The notes under the pieces were generated by a model. The model ran no database searches and was not told the DNA's origin. It saw only the letters and a program-made list of their open reading frames with translations. This document shows positions 1 to 8,307 of a stretch of DNA of 14,929 nucleotides, one piece after another. The stretch spans positions 1 through 14,929 of the forward strand of contig JADGIZ010000367.1 in the NCBI GenBank assembly GCA_027604665.1, in the 5' to 3' direction. The position numbers were made by a program, and so were the translations under genes. The DNA comes from Polyrhizophydium stewartii (Eukaryota; Chytridiomycota; Chytridiomycetes; Rhizophydiales). Numbering within the stretch: the first letter of the stretch is position 1; each line of letters starts with the position of its first letter.

Positions 1-831
1 TGGCGACGCTCGCGCTTCTGCAGCTCCTGGAGTACACGCTGCTGCCACTTGATGCGGCGGGTCTGCTTGAATTCGCGGTTGGAGATCTTGATGAATAGAG
101 TGCCATTCGGTGCAGGCTTGCCGTCGTACTTGGTCCAAGACCCCTCGTTGACCAAATCGTGGTAAAGATGCATCGGCGCAATCCAAATCATCGCGTACTT
201 CTTCCTGTTAAGGTCGAAGGAGCAAAAGTACTCGAAGCCACCATCCTCAAGCTCCTTGAGACCCGGTGCATTCTGGATGTAGTCGCCGTTGCTGTCAGGG
301 CTTGGCTTGGTGGCCTTCTTGCCGCGGGATGGCGACTTCTTGGTGCAGGATGTCGCCGACGATGGTGGCGGCGCCGGAGATTGCACTGGCGCCTTCTCGG
401 TCATAAGTGTGATACTTATGCCGTCACTTACAATATAGCGCTTCTTGACAATCATCTTGGGTGTGGATGTGCCCTCGACAAACAGACCAGACCTGAACGC
501 GCGCAACCAGTCGGCGGGAGGCTTCTTCCTGCCGCGCATCCTGTAGTCGTTTCTCATAAAAGTCCCGAGGATGCACTCGGGAAACTGGAACGGGAACTTG
601 CCATCCATATAGGCTGCAAAGTGCTCGAGCGACTGATCTGTGGGGCCGCCACCCAGTTGGTGGGAGGAGGTTGGTCACCGCCTTTGGCGGCGACCGCGCT
701 CCAGCCAATCGAGAGCCGGAAAGACGGACGGACAGACCGACAGACGGACGCACGCGGCCCCACGGCCCACTTATGTAGTATTCCCGATCCACGAATACTA
801 ACGTCCTACGGACCGAAACTTCGAACTCCAT
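1..831 (-). CDS. Unidentified protein, C-terminal end beyond window edge
   Basis: I do not recognise this gene. The reading frame from about position 637 down to 1 is open on the minus strand and protein-like. It has an aromatic-rich part (FAAYMDGKFPFQFPEC), a Ser/Pro/Lys-rich linker, and a second aromatic part (EYFCSFDLNRKKYAMIWIAP) followed by a basic stretch near the window edge. The first in-frame ATG is at 608. A better N-terminus may be a short exon 771-831 (starting MEFEVSVRRTLVFVDREYYI), joined by a 133-nt intron (638-770, GTGGGC to CCCACAG) that keeps phase. A GTGCGT donor with acceptor GATCAG is an alternative. A perfect GTAAGT donor also sits inside the open frame near 435 and could mark a further intron of length divisible by three. 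Function, true start and C-terminus are unknown. It faces the flagellar-type gene at 870 across a very short gap. Confidence 0.5.
721..755. repeat. Degenerate GACGGACR/GACAGACC short repeat
   Basis: A run of 4-bp GACG/GACA-type units (AAGACGGACGGACAGACCGA and on) lies in the proposed first intron of the leftmost gene. It is simple sequence with no coding meaning on either strand that I can support. Confidence 0.6.
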
Positions 832-869
832 TGTTGATTCTTATTCTTCGAGCAATAAAGGCGCCTGCG
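832..869. promoter_or_regulatory. Possible very short divergent promoter, unknown gene / STPG gene
   Basis: If the unknown gene starts at 831 and the STPG gene at 870, only 38 bp (AT-rich compared with its surroundings) separate the two start codons. The control region would then have to overlap the first exons or introns. If the unknown gene starts at 608 instead, the gap is 261 bp. Confidence 0.3.
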
Positions 870-2517
870 ATGCCCCGTGGCTTCCGTCCTCGAGAGATGC
901 GAGACTCGCTGGCCATTCCAGGCGAGGCTCCGGCCCAGCACGCCGAGCGGCGGCTCTCGGTTGGGCGGATCAACATCGTCGCCGACATGCCCGCCCGTGC
1001 CTCGCTCACCGTGCCGCGCCTCGAGTTCGGGCCGTCCGGCCAGACCCCGCGGGACTCAGCGTCAGGGCCGCCTCCAGGTCCGCAAAAAGGGCACAGCGGC
1101 GGCCGCAACGCAGATGCTGGCGCAGACGGTATAGGCCCTTTCGCACAGAGCGGAGCGGGCCAGGCGAGCAGCGGGCTGTCCGTGCCAGTGCAGGCGGCTG
1201 CGAGCGCGTCCACGGTGCCGCTCCGAGGCGTGGGCGATGTCGTCAGCATCCACATCACGGCCGCCGACGAGACCAACACATTGCAGGCTGCAGCACCTGC
1301 AAATGCACCAGATCAGGGACCAGCGCACAAGCGTGGCGACAAGGCGCGACAGATGGGCGGCACGTCCGGCACCGCAGTCACTCCCCGCGCCAAATCCGGT
1401 CTCGGAGACGCCCCTGCCATGAGTCGCGCAGGCGAGCCTGGCAAAAGGGATGCGCTCAGGCGACAGGTATCTGATCGAGAGGAACAGTCGCTACCAAACG
1501 AGTCAGAGTTTGTGCCCATGTTCTATGGCATCCCAGAGTCCACTCGTTTGACCGAACGCCTCGTCAACCGGCACAACAAAGACGTGGTTGCGACCGTCGG
1601 CAGTTACAACCCCCATCCATTGCTATGGGAGACATCCGCGCAGGTTCGCCGAAAGCAAGCTGTCAAAGATGTCTGGGGTCGCATGACAAAGCGGTTTGTC
1701 GAAAAAGACGTGAGCCCCCCTCTCCCTGGTCGTCTGAGCCTGCGGCCGCACGACGCTGACGCCTCCCTCAAACCCAACGACCAGTCGAAGCTTGCTCCGG
1801 GAATGTACGAGCCACAGCAAGATCCGTTTCGGAGACCCTCTGGCGAGTCGTCGTCATTCAAGAGCACTCAGGAGCGCTTCAAATCGCGCGAACAGGGGTT
1901 TAATGTTGCACCTGGCTCATACGAGGTGCGCTTCTCTGCGACAACTCACGATGCACTGCTGCGCCAATCTACTGATGCGCCGCACGGACCACTCGCAGGT
2001 GGAACATAAGAAAGTGCACAACGGTATGCATGTCAGCGGCCTTGACCCGCGACTCTTGCGTTGCTGCGTACATCGCAAGATCTGCTGACGGTCACATCGC
2101 GTCGAGGATTCCGCCCTTGGGTCAAGGGTGTGCAAACCAATCTCGGGCGAGTGCTTGAGCCGTCCGTCCAGGTACCGTGGGGCACGCCGTCGCGCCTTCT
2201 TGAGAAGCTCTCGGTCGACAGCTCCGTGATTCCCAAGCTCACTGATGCAAAGAAGCGACTTGTACGTCCCTGCTTGGTATTCTGTGGTCACAGCTTACAA
2301 CAGGCCTGCTTGCCTGACAATCTGCGGTGCCCGACCCCGACTGCAGGACGAGCAAGTAAAATCGGACGAGATGAAGCTCAAGGGAGGAGTATCTCCAGCG
2401 CCAGTGGTCAAGTCTGCTCCTGCAAAGCCTCTGCATCCATTCAGCCAGGTTTACCTGATGAGCGGGCCGATTCCCATCATCACATCGGGAAGCGCTGCGC
2501 CAACTGGCCAGGCTTGA
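870..2517 (+). CDS. Sperm-tail PG-rich (STPG/SHIPPO) repeat protein, flagellum-associated
   Basis: The modelled exons are 870-1998, 2107-2261 and 2347-2517, giving 484 aa. The first ~200 residues are low-complexity and probably disordered. STPG-type motifs follow: GSYNP at about residue 244, PGMYEP at 310 and PGSYEV at 348, spaced like SHIPPO repeats and each followed by basic/aromatic segments. STPG proteins are typical of eukaryotes with motile cilia or flagella, where several are microtubule-associated; a zoospore flagellum role is inferred. The second intron (GTACGT, CTGAC, CTGCAG, 85 nt) is well supported because it moves the frame to one ending PTGQA-stop. The first (GTGGAA to GTCGAG, 108 nt) is weaker; if unspliced, the protein ends at the TAA at 2007-2009. 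The start is the first ATG inside the conserved-looking part. The frame is open further upstream, but that stretch overlaps the opposite-strand gene. The 3' end converges on COQ8 with a 137-bp gap. Confidence 0.7.
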
Positions 2518-2654
2518 TGCGTTCCGGTGGACGCTGGGGTTAGAATCTGCCCCAGGCGGAAGCACTGAGATCTGGCATCACATGCTTCCTCAATGCGCGC
2601 CAGGCTCGAGAGCCGTTGGATGCGCGAATGATGAGATATATGTATTGGTCTGAA

Positions 2655-4700
2655 TCACGAATCAAACTTGTAGCTGCGCACCGTTTCCTGGAAGATATCG
2701 CGGCAGCGAATCTGCGCGCCAAGCTTGTTGCACAGCAGAAAGCAGCCCGAGAGCTTTCGGTGGAGCGAGTAAGACTCCTCGGGCGGCGGCGTCAGCCGCT
2801 CTCGCAGCATGACGGGGATCTCGGACCTGACCTTCTGAGTGATATCGCTTGCGTTGCGGAAGTCGTATACGGCCGGCCCATTGGCCATGAAAGGGAGGCT
2901 CAGCAGTTGCAAAGAGTTGATGTGCGCCGCATTCATGGTCTGCAGGTCAGGCCGTCAGCAGGCAACCGCATGCGGCGAAATAAGACCATAGAAACTCACG
3001 GCGCTTTCAAAGCCGGTCAGGAAGCCCAACTTGCGCGAGTACTCGAGACAGCCTTGCTTGTCGCCAACCGAGCTCGCCTGCAGCAGACGAAGATAGTCGT
3101 CGGTGAATTGCTTGGGGAACTCGCGCGAGGCACCAAAGTCAATCAGATTCAGCTGCAATCGATTGGAGAAATCAGCATTTCGTCAGCCTCTATATCGCCC
3201 AACCGCAATGAACAGCCGCGCTGCTGTGCCAGACGAACCTGCCGAGCCTTGGCGTCGTACAGGAAATTGGACCAGTTGGGATCGGTCTGCATGAAGCGGA
3301 ATCGAAACAACTCCAGTAGGCAGAGGCGGAACAGGCTCTCGGCGATCTGGCATCGCTCGGAGCGTCAGCATCTCCCGCTTTCTGGCGCAGCATTATCGGG
3401 GCTTTCGACGTCCATGCACCATGCTTTACCTCGTTGCGCGTCCGCTGGTCAAGCAGCGCAGCCTTGTCGATCGGCAGACCAGGGACAAACTCTGTGGCTA
3501 GAACACGAGCTGTTGACACCTCGTGAAATACCTTTGGGACCCGCACGCCTTTGAGCCCAGAGCTGACAATGAGCTCGCCAAAGCGATCAATGGATGCCGC
3601 CTCGCGCTTGTAATCGCACTCGAGTGCGAGTTCGATAGCCGCAACGCGGATCGAGTTATCGAGGTAAAGGCCTTTTGGAAGCATGCTGCCAAGCAGCAAG
3701 ATCGATTTTAGGTTGGCCAGGTCGCTGGAGATGCTGTCGGCGACTCCAGGATACTGGACTTTGACGGCGACAGTCTGGCCAGAGTGCAACACGGCGCGAT
3801 GCACCTGCCCGATCGACGCAGCGGCGATCGGCACCATATCAAACTCGGCGAACTTGTCGGCCCACTTCGCACCAAGCTCCTGTTTGAGCACGCCTTCGAG
3901 CTGCCACTGCGGCATGTAGTTGGCGCTGTCGTGCACGCGCCGGAATATGGCCTCGATCTCAGGCGGCACCATCTTGTTGTCTGCGCACGGCGCGTGAGAG
4001 TCAGCTGGGCTGAAGCTGCGCGGCATACCGAAATGCCGCTGGGCATCCGTTGCGGACCTTGAATGCTGATCATCTGGCCCATCTTGAGAGCAGCGCCGCG
4101 CATTTTGGAGAGCTTGGCAACGATGCGCTCGACATTGGGGCCTGAGAATGCAAGGCTTGTATCTGGCGTGGACGATGCTCCCGCTGCGCGGCGTATGGCC
4201 TCGGTGACCATGCCGGCGCCGACGCCGGCCGCGAGGGCTGCGCGGGCGTTGCGATCCACCTGGCGGTCAGCCAGATCACACTGCTGGGCAGCTCTCGACA
4301 CGGGCGGTCACGCACTGCCATACTCATACAGACGGCCGAGGCGGGTGCGCGGGATGGCCGCAGGTTTGAGCGCGCGGGTGTGCGGCTCGACTTCCGGCAC
4401 CTGCTCCGAGGGCGGTCTGTCGGGATCGGCCGCTGCGGGCACCGGGGCTTCGTCGCGGGCAGCCGATTCGTGGTCGAGGGCAGCAACGAGCGGGCGGGCG
4501 AGTGCAAGCGCTGGCGCCGACGGGAGGTGGGCATGTGCGGTCGGAGACAGCAGAGGCACTCGGCGCACGGCCAGAAGCAGCGCTGCCGTTCGTTGGGAGG
4601 CAGTCAGCGCCAGCGAGCCTAGGGCAGCGTCCGGGCATGCACACACAGAGCGTGTCGCCGAGCGCTCGCATTTCGGGGAAAGCAGGTCGATCGCACGCAT
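2655..4700 (-). CDS. COQ8: COQ8/ADCK3-type atypical kinase for ubiquinone biosynthesis
   Basis: Exons (high to low) are 4700-4316, 4237-4058, 3980-3430, 3346-3239, 3152-3000 and 2939-2655, joining in phase to 553 aa. The family supports the mitochondrial coenzyme Q synthesis complex as an ABC1/UbiB atypical kinase-ATPase. Visible hallmarks are [11 protein letters not shown] near residue 120, the KxGQ motif (KMGQ, 180-183), the Ala-rich loop AAAS (241-244) that replaces the usual Gly-rich loop, VAVK lysine 262, ECDYKREA, the catalytic-loop QTDPNWSNF (Asp 394, Asn 399) and DFG (Asp 413). The C-terminus has the family's [12 protein letters not shown]. The first ~100 residues are Arg/Ala/Ser-rich, as expected for a mitochondrial presequence. 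The ATG at 4700 is the first after an in-frame stop. The intron at 3981-4057 uses an unusual GTCCGC donor but restores the conserved SIQD. All family residues appear intact. Its promoter region is shared with the divergent nucleoporin gene. Confidence 0.93.
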
Positions 4701-4920
4701 GCGCCGATCGCATCGTGCCTTTGGTCAGCCGCTGATGAGCGCGAGCCGCACGCAGGGCAGACCGTCGCAGAGGCAGCAGCAGCGCATGTGCATCCCTGTC
4801 CTGGCCAGGCGCCGCCGCCCAGGCTTGGCGCCGCCGCTGCAAGCCATTGCGCCTGTCATTCGCGGCGAAGCCAGCCTGGCCAGAGTGCGCTCGGCGATCT
4901 CACCCGCCCGCACCCAACAC
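4701..4920. promoter_or_regulatory. Probable bidirectional promoter, COQ8 / nucleoporin
   Basis: About 220 bp separate the COQ8 ATG (4700, minus) from the preferred nucleoporin ATG (4921, plus), so both promoters must lie here or overlap the coding regions. I see no TATA box or recognisable operator. Alternative in-frame nucleoporin ATGs at 4735 and 4786 would shrink the gap to 34 bp or 85 bp. Confidence 0.4.
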
Positions 4921-7900
4921 ATGCCCGCTGACCGCCCCGACGCGGCCGGCGGCCAGCCCACAGCCACGCCCGGCCCCACCGGCCGCCGCGCGGGGCTCGT
5001 GCTTCGCGCGGGGTCGTCTGCGTCTGGCGCTGCCGCGACGCCGTACGCCAAGCCCACGCCGGACGAGGTGGGCGAGCCGTCCTGGCACGTCTGCGTCCGC
5101 CCGCTGTCCGCTGACCCAACGCTCCCGCACATCGCCCGCCGACGTCTGCGGCCGCCCGGCTGCCGCTGGCCGCGTCGGCGCATGCGTTGCCCGGGCCTGC
5201 AGCGCCACCGCCGCTCCAAGGCACGCTCGGCGGCCAAGCCCGCGGCCGCAGCTGGATCCAGCTTCACTCGGCTGCTCAACTTCCTTGGCGTCGGCACACC
5301 TGCACGCCGGAGCGCAGGTGCTGCCGGCGAGCAAAGCGAGGACGACGACCGCAGCGACGCCGACAGCGGGGACGACGCAGAGGGCAGCCAAGACTCCCGC
5401 GGCGAAGACCTGGGCACAGGCACGCTCGGCGACGACGCACGCGGCCAGGCTCCCAAGCCCAGTGCTGCAGCAGCCTCGGGCAGGCACGGTGGTCTCATCA
5501 GCGCCTCGGCGCTGCTCGCCGCACCGACGCCCGGGCCGGCCCGCAAGTCGGTGCTTGCATCTGCCGCACCATCTGCTGCGCAAGGACTCCGCCAGCCGCC
5601 GGCCGCCTTGTCGCAGAAGCAGGCGGAAGCTGTCGACGACGCCGTCGTCAATGGGAACGACTTGTCCGAGCAGCCTGGTGCGGCAGCCGAGAGTGCGCTT
5701 GCCCCGCCCGCGGTCGCGGCCAGGCCGCCGGCAGACACCCGCAAGACGCCGTTTGTGTTTGGCGATGCTTCCGCCAGCTCGCATGCCTTTGAGTTCAGCC
5801 TTGGGTGCGTCCAAGGCATATGCGCCTGCGACCCCGCTCGTCTGTGAGCGCTGACTCGCCTCTCTGGCCGGCGCACGGCATCCAGCCCGCAGCATGGCCC
5901 TGCGCCTGCGAACCCATTCGTCGTTCCAGGCGCAGGATCTCGCTCGCAGTCGCCCGCGCCGCCGCGGCATGGTTCGCACGCCACGCTCCGCTCGCAGTCG
6001 GCCTTGGTCGCACCGGGCACCGAACCTTCCGCGACAAACGCACAAGTGCTTCGCAGCTTCCTCGCATCTCGGCGCGGCCAGACCCTGACCGACGATGCCA
6101 TCGAGGCGTTCATGGGCATCCTTGGCCAAGGAACCGCCCGTGAGTCAGGAGTCTGCCGCCATGCCCGAATGTGCTCGGTGGTGACGCCAACCTCACCGTT
6201 CCTCACACAGTGCCAGGCGACCAGAGCGCCGAGACTCGCCAGCCGATGCTGTTCTCGCGGCCAGTGTTCGCCTCGCAGCGGATGTCTCGCTCGGCGTCGC
6301 TCAATGGCCCTCCGAGCTCGACGAGCAGCACGCACACATCTGTCTCCAAGATCCGCATCTCGCGCAAGCCCGTTCACTACGCCGGTTCGGGGTTCGGCGT
6401 CGCTCGCACCCGCCCGGCCGCGTCCAAGTGGGGCGGCGCGTCGGCATCCGCCCGTGCGCCCGGAACCCCGCTCTCCAAGAGCGCTCCGATCCTCCGGCCC
6501 CGCGCCCCAGCTGAATCGAGCGCCGAGTCTCCCGCCAAGCGCCTCAAGACGTCGGGATCCATCACAGCCGCGACATCGTCGCTTTTGGCTTCGTCGAGCG
6601 CGGCATCATTTCCTGAGAGCTCTGGCCTTCAGTCGAAGCCTCTGACTTCGGCCGCTCAGACCATCCTCTCGACGCTTGATGAGGTCGATGCACCGGTGCG
6701 TCGCCTTTCAGCCGGCAGGATACTTCCGACGGCGCTGCTTTTGTGGTTTCTTCGGCAGTCTGCTGACTGGGCGGTGTGCATTGCCTGTGGTTTCGCAGCC
6801 CACGAACACGCTGATGCCGTTTGGCTCCATCAAGCCGCTGCCAAACCCATACATCGGCGCGGCATCGATTCCGACAGTGAGCTCTTGCCTTGCGACATGT
6901 GCCGCCAGTCACTGGTCAGGACGCAAGGTGCTAATGCGTGTTGTTGGTGGCGGCCCAAGGTGGACCTTGATACGACTATTCCCGAAAAGCGCAAGCGCTC
7001 AGATTCCAGCGCCGCTGAAGGCAACGCTGCCAAGGCGTCTCATCAGGCAGAGCCGGAGCCGCCCGTCTTGGTGTTCTCCAGGTGTGTGTGCACAGACCTG
7101 GAGGCCTAGCGCAGGACGAGTCGCTGAGGCTCACATCCGACTTTTGTTGACACTGCCGCAGCCAAGATCAGCAAAGCTCAGCTGTTTTCAAACCGACTTT
7201 CAAGGCCGGCTCCAAGGAGCGCAAACAAGAGCTGGCCCCGGAACGTCCAGTCTCTCCTACTTCATCTGCAGCTCGCATGCTCCAGTCGGTGATCGAGAAG
7301 GCTGCCACAGAAACAAGGGCCGATGCTCCCGTGTCAGAGGTCACTCCAAAGGCCAAAGCCCCGGCTATCGTGGTGGCAGACGAACCGAAAATCTCGGCAA
7401 TCCCACCTTTCAAGGCCCCTGTAGCTTTCAAGCCACCAGTACCAAAGCCTGTCGCGGTAGAGGCCACCCCTTTTGTCGTGCCTTCCAAACCGGCTGCACA
7501 GCCTGCCAATGCGCTCGCCCCATCGGAAGTGTTTAAGCTGGTGCGTTGACAACCGTAGCCGTGGCGCGGTCCTGCTTGATGAGCTGATCCCCCCCAAGAT
7601 CTCGGCGCTACCCACATCCAAGCTTCCGTCGTTTTCGTTTGTGGCCGACAAGCTCAGCGTCTCAGAGCTTCCGCCGAGTATCAGCGTTCTTTCGGCTTGG
7701 CAGTCTGTCAAGCAGAAAGTGCAAAGTCTTCCCAACGCAGACCTGCCCAAGTTTGAATTTCATGCCACGGCCACGAGCTCATCGGCGGTGGTAATTTCCG
7801 TTGCGACCAAGCCCAAGTCGTCGGGGTGGACGTGCAATGCGTGCCTCGTTCCCAACCCCGCCGATGCAAAGGCGTGCGTCGCGTGTGAGACGCCTGCACC

Positions 7901-8225
7901 TTCTGCCGAGCTCAAAGCTGCTGCTGCGCCGGCATCGATCTCGTTTGGCGGCTTTGGTGCCGCGGCCAAGCCCAAGTCGTCGGGACGGACGTGCTCCGCT
8001 TGCCTTGTTCCCAACCCCGCCGATGCAAAGGCGTGCGTCGCGTGCGAGACGCCCGCGCCTTCTGCCGAGCCCAAGGCTGCTGCTGCGCCGGCATCGATCT
8101 CGTTTGGCGGCTTTGGTGCCGCGGCCAAGCCCAAGTCGTCGGGGTGGACGTGTTCAGTTTGTCTCGTTCCCAACCCCGCCGACAGCAACGCTTGCATCGC
8201 CTGCACAAACGAGCGTCCGAAATGA
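4921..8225 (+). CDS. Nup153-like nuclear-basket nucleoporin with RanBP2 zinc fingers
   Basis: Modelled exons are 4921-5067, 5203-5804, 5886-6139, 6211-6695, 6799-6876, 6960-7081, 7162-7540 and 7599-8225, giving 897 aa. The first intron (5068-5202) is in frame and stop-free; if retained, the protein is 942 aa. In order there is a short N-terminus with TPYAKP, an amphipathic segment SSFTRLLNFLGVG followed by an acidic stretch, long Ser/Pro/Ala-rich disorder, SAAQTILSTLDEVDAP near residue 481 (resembling the ILxxL(E/D)xxxxP motif of Nup153/Nup1-type proteins), a KRKR basic patch, and scattered FG, FGG and FGGFG motifs. The C-terminus has three RanBP2-type zinc fingers (W-x-C-x2-C-x10-C-x2-C), which in Nup153 and RanBP2 bind Ran. 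Finger 2 has Arg in place of the conserved Trp. The protein probably sits at the nuclear face of the pore; the exact orthologue is not certain. Splice donors are GTGCGT/GTGAGT-like with CTGAC branch sites. Confidence 0.78.
7809..8225 (+). repeat. 159-bp tandem repeat encoding RanBP2 zinc fingers (three copies, last partial)
   Basis: Copies start at about 7809, 7968 and 8127, exactly 159 bp (53 codons) apart; the third stops after its zinc finger at the gene's stop codon. Each unit encodes KPKSSG, a CxxC...CxxC finger with VPNPAD between the cysteine pairs, then an Ala-rich spacer ending SFGGFGAAA. The spacer and the start of the next unit are essentially identical between copies, while the finger cores differ slightly, which suggests recent duplication or gene conversion. 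Confidence 0.9.
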
Positions 8226-8307
8226 GGTGGCATTGACAAAACACGCTGCACTCATTCAACAAGCAAGCAAAAGAAATGGAAATGAAAGTTTCACGGCCTG
8301 GTTGTCT

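Noticed and set aside
159..869. Plus-strand extension of the STPG frame upstream to 159
   Set aside because: It is open but lies over the minus-strand gene, and its Arg/Cys/Trp-rich composition looks non-coding. The protein-like part starts at 870.
2061..2543. Single 160-aa plus-strand frame as an independent gene
   Set aside because: Only its first part looks like protein. A GTACGT...CTGCAG intron moves the continuation to another frame, so it is treated as an STPG exon.
4725..6377. Long minus-strand open frames (550 aa and 409 aa) antisense to the nucleoporin gene
   Set aside because: They are Arg/Ala/Gly-rich translations of GC-rich antisense sequence with no domain. The plus strand has a coherent spliced nucleoporin here.
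7760..8262. Minus-strand repeat-containing frames opposite the zinc-finger array
   Set aside because: They are antisense translations of the 159-bp repeat. The plus frame encodes ordered CxxC zinc fingers.
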